37,597 nt of DNA, from positions 1 to 37,597 of the forward strand of contig JAQXCN010000022.1 in assembly GCA_029251865.1 (NCBI GenBank), written 5' to 3'. The notes under the pieces were generated by a model. That model saw only the letters and a list, made by a program, of their open reading frames with translations. It was not told the origin of the DNA and made no database searches. Made by a program: the position numbers and the translations under genes. Positions 17,680-26,282 of the stretch are shown piece by piece; the stretch's first letter is position 1, and every line of letters starts with the position of its first letter. The stretch is from Crocinitomicaceae bacterium (GTDB lineage: Bacteria; Bacteroidota; Bacteroidia; Flavobacteriales_D; Crocinitomicaceae).

Positions 17680-17712
17680 CAAATTTATTAATTTTATAGG
17701 GTACAATACAAA
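17680..17712 (-). promoter_or_regulatory. complete promoter of the TonB-dependent receptor
   Basis: On the minus strand TTTG (17712-17709), a 21-base spacer and TAAATTTG (17687-17680) make a full Bacteroidota promoter. Four bases (CAGT) separate the -7 box from the GTG at 17675, predicting a leaderless mRNA. The -33 element lies within 3 bases of the divergent carboxylesterase start at 17715, so the two genes share a very short control region. No Fur-box-like palindrome is evident. Confidence 0.65.
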
Positions 17713-17714
17713 AT

Positions 17715-18332
17715 ATGAGCCATAGATTTAAATCCTCCAAAACGTACAGATATTTCTCCATTTCAGCAAAGGAAGATCCTAAGAATCTACTCATCGTAAT
17801 GCATGGCTATGGTCAGCTTGCTGAATACTTCGTCAGAAAATTCAATGCCTGCCCCGTAGACTTCACAGTTCTCGCTCCTGAAGGACCACATCGGTTTTAT
17901 AAAAATGGGTATTCAGGACGCGTTGGCGCCTCTTGGATGACGAAGGAGGCGCGTCAGGATGACATTGACGATAACCTGAATTGGCTCACAGCATGGCTCA
18001 CAGCACATTTAGAAGATAATACTTACAAAAACATTATACTACTTGGGTTTTCACAAGGAGGAGCGACTGCTGCAAGATGGTATTATCGTCAACCAAAATT
18101 ATTTAGTCATTTTATCCTTTGGGCATCTGTATTTCCGCCTGATATTGAAAAGCCAAATACCGAAGTGAGGCAAAGCTATTTTGTCGTTGGCGATAAAGAT
18201 GAGTTCTTGACCTCTGAAAATCTAAAAAAGGAACTTCTTATCTATCAAAAACTGGGATTCAAGACCATACGTTTTAAAGGTAATCACGACATTGAACCTA
18301 CTATACTAAATAGTCTTTTAAATAGCTTTTAA
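17715..18332 (+). CDS. small carboxylesterase/phospholipase-like alpha/beta hydrolase
   Basis: This 205-residue cytoplasmic hydrolase fits the Abhydrolase_2 (COG0400) family. The HGYGQLAEYF oxyanion segment lies at about 30-39, the nucleophile Ser113 is in LLGFSQGGATAARW, the acid is Asp160 or Asp162 in VVGDKDEFL, and the base His191 is in FKGNHDIEP. Length and motif order fit esterases of short acyl chains or lysophospholipids. No signal peptide is seen. The start codon is 39 bases from the divergent receptor start and its own promoter is not clear. The natural substrate is unknown. Confidence 0.88.
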   Translation: MSHRFKSSKTYRYFSISAKEDPKNLLIVMHGYGQLAEYFVRKFNACPVDFTVLAPEGPHRFYKNGYSGRVGASWMTKEARQDDIDDNLNWLTAWLTAHLEDNTYKNIILLGFSQGGATAARWYYRQPKLFSHFILWASVFPPDIEKPNTEVRQSYFVVGDKDEFLTSENLKKELLIYQKLGFKTIRFKGNHDIEPTILNSLLNSF

Positions 18333-18344
18333 GCTGATTTACAA

Positions 18345-19727
18345 TCACTCTTCGGTTTTCGCTACAATCGCAGCTACTGTGGCATCACTTGACACATTAA
18401 TGACTGTCCTGCACATGTCTAGGATTCTATCAATTGGATAGATGATAACGATCCACATTGGGTTTAACCCGACAGAATTGAGCACAAACATCAGCATGAT
18501 TAAACCAGCACTGGGGACTGCGGCAGAACCAATAGAGGCAAGTGTTGTCGTAGCTACAATACCTAATTGCTGAGACATGGATAAATCTACTCCATGAAAT
18601 TGAGCAAGAAAAATAACAGCAACCGCCTGGTAAAGAGAAGTACCATCCATATTTACAGTAGCACCTATCGGCAAAACAAAATCACTGACCTTCTTGGGTA
18701 CTTTTAATCCTTCCTGCACACATTTAATTGTAACGGGAAGCGTGGCCGCACTTGAACTTGTCGAAAACGCAAGAAACTGAGCAGGACTCATTTTTTGATA
18801 AAACGTGCGGTAACCAAATTTAACACCGAAGATACGTTGAAGCAAAGGGTAAAAAACAAAAAGTAAAAGCGCCAAACCTAAAACGACAACAAGAGAATAT
18901 AATCCAAGCGTTTGAAATAGGGTAAAAAGTTCCGCTGGTGTATTTGCTATTTTGGCTAAAACACCTGCCATTAAACAAAAAACAAAAAATGGAGAAAGGG
19001 CCATTATCATATTTACCATCTTTATAAATACATCACCCATTGCATTAAAAAAACGGTGGACTTGCTTAGAACCTTCTGTTTGTAATAATGACAATGCTAT
19101 ACCAAAAAATAGTGCGAAAAAAATCACTTGTAACATAAGCTTACTACTTGAAAAAGCAGCAACTAGGTTTTCAGGAACCATATCAACTAAAGGTTGAAGT
19201 GGGCCTGTCTTTCTATCCTTTGAATTCTCATTTTTACTCCTCATACTCTGATAGTCAGAAGAACTTTTCTCTTCGTCTAATGAAGCCTCAATCTTCTTGA
19301 CGATCATAGGATCTGCAGTCTTAAGAAGATTACGACCATCTTTAACTGCAACACCCTCGGATTGTGCCCAGATCTCGTATCGCAAGCGATTCGAATCTTC
19401 CAATGAATTATGACCTGGCTGTATTACATTGACTAATAAAAGACCCAAGGTCACTGAGGCAACCGTTGTAACCAAATATAAGCCCAAAGTTTTGGCACCA
19501 ATACGACCCAATTGACGTACATCCCCTAAACCCGCTACACCACCTACAATTGAAAATAAAACTAAAGGAATAGCGATAAATTTAAGACAGTTAATAAAAA
19601 TTATACCAAATGGATCAATAAAGTCAATCGTAAACTTATTTAAACCAACTGATCCCGAAAACAGTGCCCATAGTACACCTAAAAACATTCCAATTAATAT
19701 TTTCCAGTGCAGCGCTAAATTTTTCAT
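18345..19727 (-). CDS. dicarboxylate/amino acid:cation symporter (DAACS family)
   Basis: This 460-residue membrane transporter belongs to the GltP/DctA/EAAT family, which moves glutamate, aspartate or C4-dicarboxylates with Na+ or H+. The ATG at 19727 (MKNLALHWKILIGMFLG) is preferred over an upstream one at 19751 because the -7 promoter box lies between them. Family motifs are the serine-rich hairpin SSSAATLP at 324-331, NMDGT at 359-363 and DRILDMCRTVINVSSDA near 433-449. A long hydrophilic segment at about 105-180 (charged, ending near DMVPENLVAA) interrupts the first helices; similar inserts are known in some bacterial members. The motif normally reading GDA is SDA here. Confidence 0.92.
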   Translation of the reverse strand: MKNLALHWKILIGMFLGVLWALFSGSVGLNKFTIDFIDPFGIIFINCLKFIAIPLVLFSIVGGVAGLGDVRQLGRIGAKTLGLYLVTTVASVTLGLLLVNVIQPGHNSLEDSNRLRYEIWAQSEGVAVKDGRNLLKTADPMIVKKIEASLDEEKSSSDYQSMRSKNENSKDRKTGPLQPLVDMVPENLVAAFSSSKLMLQVIFFALFFGIALSLLQTEGSKQVHRFFNAMGDVFIKMVNMIMALSPFFVFCLMAGVLAKIANTPAELFTLFQTLGLYSLVVVLGLALLLFVFYPLLQRIFGVKFGYRTFYQKMSPAQFLAFSTSSSAATLPVTIKCVQEGLKVPKKVSDFVLPIGATVNMDGTSLYQAVAVIFLAQFHGVDLSMSQQLGIVATTTLASIGSAAVPSAGLIMLMFVLNSVGLNPMWIVIIYPIDRILDMCRTVINVSSDATVAAIVAKTEE

Positions 19728-19740
19728 AATTTGATTTTTA

Positions 19741-19748
19741 CAAAAGTA
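19741..19748 (-). promoter_or_regulatory. -7 promoter box of the symporter gene
   Basis: On the minus strand these bases read TACTTTTG, a perfect TAnnTTTG match, 13 bases before the ATG at 19727. A short leader of about 5-10 bases is expected. Confidence 0.5.
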
Positions 19749-19767
19749 CAATTAAACACGAAATTGA

Positions 19768-19800
19768 TTTGATTAGGCACACGGTAGTTTCGTATATTTG
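19768..19800 (+). promoter_or_regulatory. complete promoter of the acyl-CoA carboxylase gene
   Basis: TTTG (19768-19771), a 21-base spacer and TATATTTG (19793-19800) form a full Bacteroidota promoter, with the ATG at 19817 leaving roughly a 10-base leader. Spacing matches the receptor promoter at 17680-17712. Confidence 0.6.
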
Positions 19801-19816
19801 AATACAAATAAATCCT

Positions 19817-21460
19817 ATGGCAGTATCTTCAAAAGAAATAGAATTCAATTTTAACGAAGATCAAATGCGCTTAAAAATCCGTGCACTTGAACAAAACCTT
19901 GAAAAAGTATACCTCGGTGGAGGTCAAAAAAAAATTGACAAACTTCATAAAGCTGGTAAGCTCACTGCTCGCGAAAGAATTAAGCTTTTACTTGATAAAG
20001 GATGTGAAATTCAAGAAATTGGAGCATTTGCAGGGCATGATATGTATAAAGAATATGGTGGCTGTCCATCAGGTGGTGTTGTAGTCGTTATTGGCTTGGT
20101 TAGTGGCAGAAGATGTGTAATCGTTGCAAATGACGCGACAGTTAAAGCTGGTGCTTGGTTTCCGATTACAGGAAAGAAAAATCTTAGAGCGCAAGAAATT
20201 GCTATGGAGAACCACCTCCCTATAATATATCTCGTAGATAGCGCGGGAGTATTTTTACCAATGCAAGAAGAAATTTTTGCTGATAAAGAACACTTTGGGC
20301 GTATTTTTAGAAATAACGCGAAAATGAGTGCTCAAGGCATTGTTCAGATAGCGGCAGTTATGGGTAGCTGTGTTGCAGGAGGTGCATACCTTCCCATTAT
20401 GTCTGACGAATCTCTTATAGTTAATAAAACGGGTACTATATTTCTTGCTGGCTCTTATCTTGTAAAAGCTGCTATTGGTGAAAATATTGATAACGAAACG
20501 CTAGGTGGTGCTAAAACGCATACAGAAATATCAGGTGTATGCGATTATAAAGTTGAAACAGACAAGGAATGTCTTGCTACAATACGTGAACTTGTAGATA
20601 AAATTGGTGCTCCTGACTCTGCAGGTTTTGACCGAAAAAAAACTATTGAACCAAAAGAAGCATTAAAGAAAGTATATGGTTTACTTCCAGCTGAACGCTC
20701 AAAACCATATAATAGCAGAGCTATACTCAAATGTCTCGTTGATGAATCAAAATTTACTGAGTATAAAGTAGGCTTTGGAAAAACAATGATCACTGCATAT
20801 GCGAGGATTGATGGCTGGAGTGTGGGTATTATTATGAATAACCGCGAATTGGTAAAAAACGGTAAGGGTGAAATGCAATTTGGAGGAGTCATCTATTCAG
20901 ATGCAGCTGACAAGGCTGCACGATTTATAATGAATTGTAATCAGAAAAACATTCCTCTGGTCTTTATTCATGACGTCACTGGATTCATGGTAGGCTCTAA
21001 GAGTGAACATCAAGGAATTATAAAAGATGGTGCTAAGATGGTTAACGCCATGGCGAACTCAGTTGTTCCAAAATTCTCAATCGTTATTGGAAATTCATAT
21101 GGCGCAGGAAACTATGCGATGTGCGGTAAAGCATATGACCCAAGACTCATTGTTGGCTGGCCTACGGCTGAAATAGCAGTTATGAGCGGCGCCGCAGCTG
21201 CTAAAACATTACTGCAGATTGAAGTGTCCTCTTTGAAAGCTAAAGGAGAAAAAATTACCGCAGCAGAGGAGAAAGAATTGTTTGACAAGATCAAGAATAA
21301 ATACGACGAGCAAATATCGCCTTATTATGCCTCGAGTAGATTATGGATTGATGCCATTATTGATCCGATTGAGACAAGAAAAGTAATATCAATAGGTATT
21401 GATGCAGCTAATCACAAAAAAGCAGTAGAAAAGTACAATGTAGGAGTAATTCAAACGTAA
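19817..21460 (+). CDS. acyl-CoA carboxylase carboxyltransferase subunit (MccB-like)
   Basis: This 547-residue enzyme is a biotin-dependent carboxyltransferase that moves CO2 from carboxybiotin to an acyl-CoA. It most resembles the beta subunit of methylcrotonyl-CoA carboxylase in leucine breakdown: KLTARERIKLLLDKG near 47-61, YLVDSAGVFLPMQ, EEIFADKEHFGRIFRNNA, MGSCVAGGAYLPIMSDE, GTIFLAGSYLVKAA and, in the second half, NIPLVFIHDVTGFMVG and GNSYGAGNYAMCGKAY. Propionyl-CoA specificity is possible. No biotin carboxylase or biotin carrier gene is adjacent, so the partner subunit is elsewhere. The TAA stop directly abuts the stop of the next, convergent gene. Confidence 0.92.
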   Translation: MAVSSKEIEFNFNEDQMRLKIRALEQNLEKVYLGGGQKKIDKLHKAGKLTARERIKLLLDKGCEIQEIGAFAGHDMYKEYGGCPSGGVVVVIGLVSGRRCVIVANDATVKAGAWFPITGKKNLRAQEIAMENHLPIIYLVDSAGVFLPMQEEIFADKEHFGRIFRNNAKMSAQGIVQIAAVMGSCVAGGAYLPIMSDESLIVNKTGTIFLAGSYLVKAAIGENIDNETLGGAKTHTEISGVCDYKVETDKECLATIRELVDKIGAPDSAGFDRKKTIEPKEALKKVYGLLPAERSKPYNSRAILKCLVDESKFTEYKVGFGKTMITAYARIDGWSVGIIMNNRELVKNGKGEMQFGGVIYSDAADKAARFIMNCNQKNIPLVFIHDVTGFMVGSKSEHQGIIKDGAKMVNAMANSVVPKFSIVIGNSYGAGNYAMCGKAYDPRLIVGWPTAEIAVMSGAAAAKTLLQIEVSSLKAKGEKITAAEEKELFDKIKNKYDEQISPYYASSRLWIDAIIDPIETRKVISIGIDAANHKKAVEKYNVGVIQT

Positions 21461-22126
21461 TTAATCAGCGCTTGACTTCCCATTGAAATAATGAGTATAT
21501 CCAAAGCCCACGACTAAAAAAGAAGCCGTTTTACTAAACTCAACAGGATCATAACCCGCATCGCCTTCAACGCCTATATCACTAGGCCTAAAACCAAAAC
21601 CATAAAAAGGATAAGCAATAGTCAGGCGGTATGAGTTCGCATCATCAGTAGACAAAACCAATCCAATATTTGGTTCTACATATGGAGATTGAATAACATT
21701 TAATCGAATACCTTCCTCAAACAAGGCATCCGTTTTAATCATTGAATGCATGTAACCAAACTTCACTCCCATATCCGTAGCAAATCGTTCACCCCAAAAC
21801 TTTTCGTGTCCAATTTTTAAAAACCCTCCCAAAGCATGCATACCTCCGTATATTGCAGAAGGAACACTAAATTCGTTCACCGCAAAATACGAGTAATGTG
21901 CACCTACACCAAAAGCCAATCCGCTATTTAGAGTGTATTGGTATGATGGTGAAACGGTAACTAAACCTTGCATAAAGTCCTTGAAAGGAGCGTTAACAAA
22001 TGAATTTGGCAAACCAATCTCAAAAGTAAAAGAATCATCAATATCCATTCCTTGTGCAGTAACGTTCAAAGACATAATACTTATACCGAAAAAAGAAATG
22101 AAAAGAAAAACCCTTGATATACTCAC
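21461..22126 (-). CDS. outer-membrane beta-barrel protein, unknown
   Basis: This 221-residue exported protein begins at a GTG (22126) giving a signal peptide that ends SLNVTAQ; the next in-frame Met would destroy it. The mature part has amphipathic strand sequence with many Gly and aromatic residues (YQYTLNSGLAFGVGAHYSYF, FLVVGFGYTHYF), consistent with an 8- to 10-stranded outer-membrane barrel. I recognise no specific family. It is isolated from the minus-strand genes upstream by 87 bases with no obvious function, and abuts the carboxylase stop. A lipid or solute channel, or merely structural, role cannot be separated here. Confidence 0.65.
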   Translation of the reverse strand: MSISRVFLFISFFGISIMSLNVTAQGMDIDDSFTFEIGLPNSFVNAPFKDFMQGLVTVSPSYQYTLNSGLAFGVGAHYSYFAVNEFSVPSAIYGGMHALGGFLKIGHEKFWGERFATDMGVKFGYMHSMIKTDALFEEGIRLNVIQSPYVEPNIGLVLSTDDANSYRLTIAYPFYGFGFRPSDIGVEGDAGYDPVEFSKTASFLVVGFGYTHYFNGKSSAD

Positions 22127-22213
22127 TTTAATAAAACGTTATTGATTCTTATTTATTGCTGTTAATCATTGTATCAATCTGGAAATCATAATACCCTTCT
22201 TTTAAAAACACCA

Positions 22214-22921
22214 CTATAATTGTTTACCGTGAAATTCTTTCGTCAAATTTATATAACGCTTTGTATAGGTATTATCATCATTCCTGACTGTCAGTGCTTG
22301 TTTTCTTGGGGTGGTTTCTTTTTTTGATAAACAGATTACGATACGAGAATTTGGTTTTGATGGCTTTGCATGGATCGTGGTCATTGAATAAATATATAAA
22401 CCGTATTGTTCAGCACATTTCGTTATTAAATCCAAATGTCCATAGGGTAGAATTAGCCAAAAACGACCTTCGCCAGAAAGTAAACGCTGGGCACAAGTAA
22501 AAAATTCAATGAATAATGCTTTTGAAATATGCTTTGTTCGGCTATTCACTTTATTTATCTTATCGGAATGCTCGAAATAAAAAGGTGGATTACTTACAAT
22601 AAGATCGTAGGAACCCATGAAGGAATAAGCTAGATAGTCACCAAGAATCGCATTCAAATTCTCAGACCAAGCAGAATTACCAAAGTTCTCTTTACAATCT
22701 TGATGAGACGGTAAATCGATTTCAATAGCATCAACTGATATATTAGGGTATTGCTGGCAGGTCATTAGTGAAAGCACACCACTCCCCGCTCCTAAATCCA
22801 AGCATCTTTTTGGGGTATCAGCATCTAATAGTGCCCCGAGAAGCATACTATCCGTGCCCACTTTAAGTGCAGACCTTTCCTGATTTACTGTAAAATATTT
22901 GAACTCGAAGTTTCTTGACAC
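22214..22921 (-). CDS. tRNA(1)(Val) (adenine(37)-N6)-methyltransferase-like
   Basis: This 235-residue SAM-dependent methyltransferase resembles TrmN6/YfiC, which makes m6A37 in tRNA1(Val). It has the characteristic N-terminal FKYFTVNQERSALKVGTDSM, motif I CLDLGAGSGVLSLM at about 40-53, the acidic AIEID and the amino-methylating NPPF at 111-114. The C-terminus is basic. The start is a GTG sharing one base with the proS stop (TAGTG), so it is translationally coupled behind proS. Pairing of a tRNA synthetase with a tRNA methyltransferase fits a translation-related operon. RNA substrate identity is by family only. Confidence 0.85.
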   Translation of the reverse strand: MSRNFEFKYFTVNQERSALKVGTDSMLLGALLDADTPKRCLDLGAGSGVLSLMTCQQYPNISVDAIEIDLPSHQDCKENFGNSAWSENLNAILGDYLAYSFMGSYDLIVSNPPFYFEHSDKINKVNSRTKHISKALFIEFFTCAQRLLSGEGRFWLILPYGHLDLITKCAEQYGLYIYSMTTIHAKPSKPNSRIVICLSKKETTPRKQALTVRNDDNTYTKRYINLTKEFHGKQL

Positions 22922-24393
22922 TAGTACGCCTTAGCAAAAAGGACTCTACCTGAGGATTGGCTCCCCGTATATATGCAGCTTCCCTCTTCTGGAGTTTGAT
23001 TTAAAGGAATACATCGTATTGTAGCCTGCGTTTCTTCCTTTATTTTATTCTCGGTTTCAGATGTCCCATCCCAATGCGCAGAAACAAAACCACCCTTATT
23101 TATCAATTTTTTAAATGATTCATAATCATTAGCCTCAGCAGTATTCTCGGCTCTAAAAGACTTTGCCTTTAACAACAAACTGTTTTGAATTTCTTCTAGG
23201 AGCTTTTCTACGATAGCATCAACACCTTCAAATTGAACAATTTCTTTAGATTTTGTATCTCGTCGTGCAATTTCTATTTTACCATTTTCTAGATCTCTAG
23301 GTCCCATGGCTAACCTTATCGGAACGCCTTTAGTTTCATATTCAGAAAACTTCCATCCTGGTCGTCTATTGTCATCATCATCATATTTAAATGATATACC
23401 ACGTGCCTTGAATGCCTCAGCTAATGTCTCAAACTTCTCGGATATACTTTGTAAATCTTCAGGACTTCTGTAAATCGGGATACCAACAACTTGAATTGGC
23501 GCTAATAATGGAGGAAGTACGAGCCCCTCATCATCGGAATGACTCATAATTAAGGCGCCCATAAGACGGGTTGAAACCCCCCATGAGGTCGCCCATACAT
23601 GCTCAAGCTTACCTTCCTTATCCGCATATTTGACATCAAAAGCTTTCGCGAAATTCTGGCCCAGAAAATGTGAAGTACCTGCTTGCAAAGCCTTACCATC
23701 CTGCATTAAAGCCTCTATGCATAGTGTATCTTCGGCACCAGCAAATCGCTCAGAAGCTGTCTTTCGTCCCTTAATTACAGGCATCGCCATATAATGTTCA
23801 GCAAAATCTGCGTATACCTCTAACATTTTTGAAGTCTCCTCCTGGGCTTCTTGTGCTGTTGCATGAGCCGTATGACCTTCTTGCCATAAAAACTCTGCAG
23901 TTCTCAAGAATAACCTTGTCCTCATCTCCCAACGAACAACATTCGCCCATTGATTAATAAGAATAGGCAAATCTCTATAGGATTGAATCCAGTTTCTATA
24001 AGAATTCCAAATTATAGTTTCTGATGTCGGTCGAACAATTAGTTCCTCCTCAAGCTTCGCCTTAGGATCAACAACTACACCGCTTCCGTCCTCAGCATTT
24101 TTCAATCTATAATGTGTCACTACGGCACATTCCTTAGCGAACCCCTCAACGTGACTCGCCTCTTTACTTAAGTATGATTTAGGAATAAATAGTGGGAAAT
24201 ATGCGTTAGAATGACCCGTTTCTTTGAATTTTTGATCCAAAACCTCTTTCATACGTTCCCATATAGCGAAACCGTATGGCTTTATAATCATACACCCTCT
24301 TACATCGGAATGTTCCGCTAAATCAGCTCTTTGAACCAACTCATTGTACCACTTAGAATAATCTTGCGCCCTTGTTGTATGCTTGCTTCCCAT
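22921..24393 (-). CDS. proS: prolyl-tRNA synthetase, archaeal/eukaryotic type
   Basis: This 490-residue class II synthetase charges tRNA(Pro). It lacks the editing insertion of bacterial-type ProRS and starts with the short-type sequence [18 protein letters not shown]. Motif 2 appears as [20 protein letters not shown], preceded by RPTSETIIW; the class II motif 3 region is near [18 protein letters not shown]. The C-terminus ends RVLFAKAY, typical of this type with its zinc-like terminal domain reduced. This form is usual in Bacteroidota. Transcription probably starts at the box at 24410-24417 and continues into the coupled methyltransferase. Confidence 0.96.
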   Translation of the reverse strand: MGSKHTTRAQDYSKWYNELVQRADLAEHSDVRGCMIIKPYGFAIWERMKEVLDQKFKETGHSNAYFPLFIPKSYLSKEASHVEGFAKECAVVTHYRLKNAEDGSGVVVDPKAKLEEELIVRPTSETIIWNSYRNWIQSYRDLPILINQWANVVRWEMRTRLFLRTAEFLWQEGHTAHATAQEAQEETSKMLEVYADFAEHYMAMPVIKGRKTASERFAGAEDTLCIEALMQDGKALQAGTSHFLGQNFAKAFDVKYADKEGKLEHVWATSWGVSTRLMGALIMSHSDDEGLVLPPLLAPIQVVGIPIYRSPEDLQSISEKFETLAEAFKARGISFKYDDDDNRRPGWKFSEYETKGVPIRLAMGPRDLENGKIEIARRDTKSKEIVQFEGVDAIVEKLLEEIQNSLLLKAKSFRAENTAEANDYESFKKLINKGGFVSAHWDGTSETENKIKEETQATIRCIPLNQTPEEGSCIYTGSQSSGRVLFAKAY

Positions 24394-24409
24394 AATTTAT
24401 TTTCTATCG

Positions 24410-24417
24410 CAAATTTA
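24410..24417 (-). promoter_or_regulatory. -7 promoter box of proS
   Basis: On the minus strand these bases read TAAATTTG, a perfect TAnnTTTG match, 16 bases before the ATG at 24393. A TTG 25 bases further upstream is only a weak candidate for -33. Confidence 0.5.
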
Positions 24418-24457
24418 GACAAACGATTCAATTATTACACCACAATTTAAAGATCGA

Positions 24458-26278
24458 TTATGGAATCATTTTATTGTCAATTAACGCATTGATATATTGC
24501 TGATAAATCGCCTTGATTTTAAGCGCTAAATTCCGGTTCTGTTCCGGTATATCTTCTTTTATTTCACTCCAAATGAATGGCTTTATATTTGGCCCCATAG
24601 AAACGATATTATTGTTGTAAAAAGACATATTGGGAGCCCTGTTCTGACTAAAATAAGAGCTGCCAACTGAAAAATAAGATGTATTTACGCCTAATAAATC
24701 AATAATTGTTGGCATGATATCTATTTGCTGAAGCGTCTCATTGCTCTTAATTATTGGTAGCCTTCCAGATGCATGGTAAAATGCAATTGGAATTTTAAAA
24801 GACCATTCTAAATTACCGCGATCTTTTCTTTTTGTTGGCCCAACATGGTCCGCGCAGAAAACAAACAAGGTGTTCTCGAACCATTTTTGTCGTTTTGCCT
24901 TTTCCCAAAAATCTTTGAAGGCATAATCTGCATAGTTCAATGATTCGCAAATCGGATCAACGCCAACTCTTAAAGGTCTTTTAAAATCTTGAGGAATAGT
25001 GTACGGATGGTGAGAAGAGTATGTGAAAATGGTAGATAAAAAAGGTTCTTTCATGCCATTCATTTTATCAATAGACCAAGGAAGAAAATGATGATCAGGG
25101 ATACCCCAAGTGCCATCAAAATGAGCATCATTCCCATACTCGGTTCTTCCATAGTACCGATCAAAACCAGCCGCAGCAGCGTAAGAATCAAAACGCATAG
25201 AACCATTTGTGGTACCATGAAAAAACGCTGAACTATAACCAAATTCGCCTAGGATATTTGGCAATGAATTGTATTGATTCAAATTATAACTGGATAAAAT
25301 AAAGGATTCTTTCATCCATGAGGGAATAGAAGCAATTATTGCAGGTACCGCATCCATTGAAGATTGACCATTAGAAACAGCATGTTCGAAATACATACTC
25401 TGCATTAAAACAGAATCAAAGTAAGGCGTGAAACTTTCTTTATTATTTGGCCCCACGTACATCGAGCCAAAACTTTCAAAAATAATTAAAACCACATTGT
25501 TTTTTGGAGATAAAAGCCTTAAATCATTTGTTACCTGAACAGGGTTGAATATTTGTTTCGCCCGTTGATTTGAAAAATATTTTTTTCGTTCTAATTCATT
25601 ATAATTAATGGTTTTTAAAATTGTAAATGCCGAATTCAAGGCTGCAGGAGCGTTTTTCACATCGGTATACTTTGTGACCTCAAGGATATCGATAGGCTTT
25701 AGCTGAAATCCACCACGTCCAGTTATAATGGAAGCAAAAAGAACCATTAAAAATAAGGACCATGAATACCAGCGCTTCATTTTAATTTTTAAAAATTTGG
25801 ATTTAAAAAAAAGATAGAAGATAAAAACTAGCGAAAGGATAAAAAGTAAAATAAGCCACCAGAACTCCGTCATGTAGTCAACAGCCAATCCCCCTGCTTC
25901 GTTTTCACTAAACAAAAACTTAAAGTAATTGAAGCTCACTCTTTTTCTCGTAAATGAAAAAAAGGCAACGTCCCAAGCATTTAAAAAGAAAATCAACACC
26001 GTGACTGGTAGATAGCATATGATGCGCGCTATTTTCCTATATCTCTCAACGAAATCAGGCAATGGCAAAGTACAGACAATAATAAATGGCAAATAAAAAA
26101 ATGAGAGGGTAATTAAATCAAACCAAGAACCTACTAAAAAATCAGAAAAACCAAAATCTGGAAAGAATGAACTGTTCTTTGAAACAAAAACGAGCCTGTA
26201 CAGAAACATGAATAGCCATACAATACTCAGATGAATACCTAAATTTGAATATTGATTTCGTGGCTTATTAAAAAGCAT
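24458..26278 (-). CDS. LtaS-like membrane phosphatase/phosphotransferase
   Basis: This 606-residue protein has about five N-terminal transmembrane segments (near 15-35, 50-72, 84-101, 138-158, 170-188) and an extracytoplasmic alkaline-phosphatase/sulfatase-fold domain from about 260. Metal-site features are Glu268 in VVLIIFESFG, His423-His424 in YSSHHPY, and Asp477-His478 in CADHVGP. In NGQSSMD, Ser306 or Ser307 takes the nucleophile position that is Thr in LtaS. Such proteins transfer or remove phosphoglycerol or phosphoethanolamine on lipids and glycans; since Gram-negative Bacteroidota lack lipoteichoic acid, the acceptor here is probably a lipid or cell-surface glycan. It follows the E1 fusion by 4 bases, so the two are co-transcribed. 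Confidence 0.82.
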   Translation of the reverse strand: MLFNKPRNQYSNLGIHLSIVWLFMFLYRLVFVSKNSSFFPDFGFSDFLVGSWFDLITLSFFYLPFIIVCTLPLPDFVERYRKIARIICYLPVTVLIFFLNAWDVAFFSFTRKRVSFNYFKFLFSENEAGGLAVDYMTEFWWLILLFILSLVFIFYLFFKSKFLKIKMKRWYSWSLFLMVLFASIITGRGGFQLKPIDILEVTKYTDVKNAPAALNSAFTILKTINYNELERKKYFSNQRAKQIFNPVQVTNDLRLLSPKNNVVLIIFESFGSMYVGPNNKESFTPYFDSVLMQSMYFEHAVSNGQSSMDAVPAIIASIPSWMKESFILSSYNLNQYNSLPNILGEFGYSSAFFHGTTNGSMRFDSYAAAAGFDRYYGRTEYGNDAHFDGTWGIPDHHFLPWSIDKMNGMKEPFLSTIFTYSSHHPYTIPQDFKRPLRVGVDPICESLNYADYAFKDFWEKAKRQKWFENTLFVFCADHVGPTKRKDRGNLEWSFKIPIAFYHASGRLPIIKSNETLQQIDIMPTIIDLLGVNTSYFSVGSSYFSQNRAPNMSFYNNNIVSMGPNIKPFIWSEIKEDIPEQNRNLALKIKAIYQQYINALIDNKMIP

Positions 26279-26282
26279 AAGA

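Noticed and set aside
20545-20892. A 115-codon antisense open frame inside the carboxyltransferase gene
   Set aside because: It lies wholly within a strongly conserved coding sequence on the opposite strand and has no signal, motif or promoter.
24458-26278. Lipoteichoic acid synthase as a literal function
   Set aside because: The other genes indicate a Gram-negative Bacteroidota organism, where lipoteichoic acid is not made; only the fold and family are supported.
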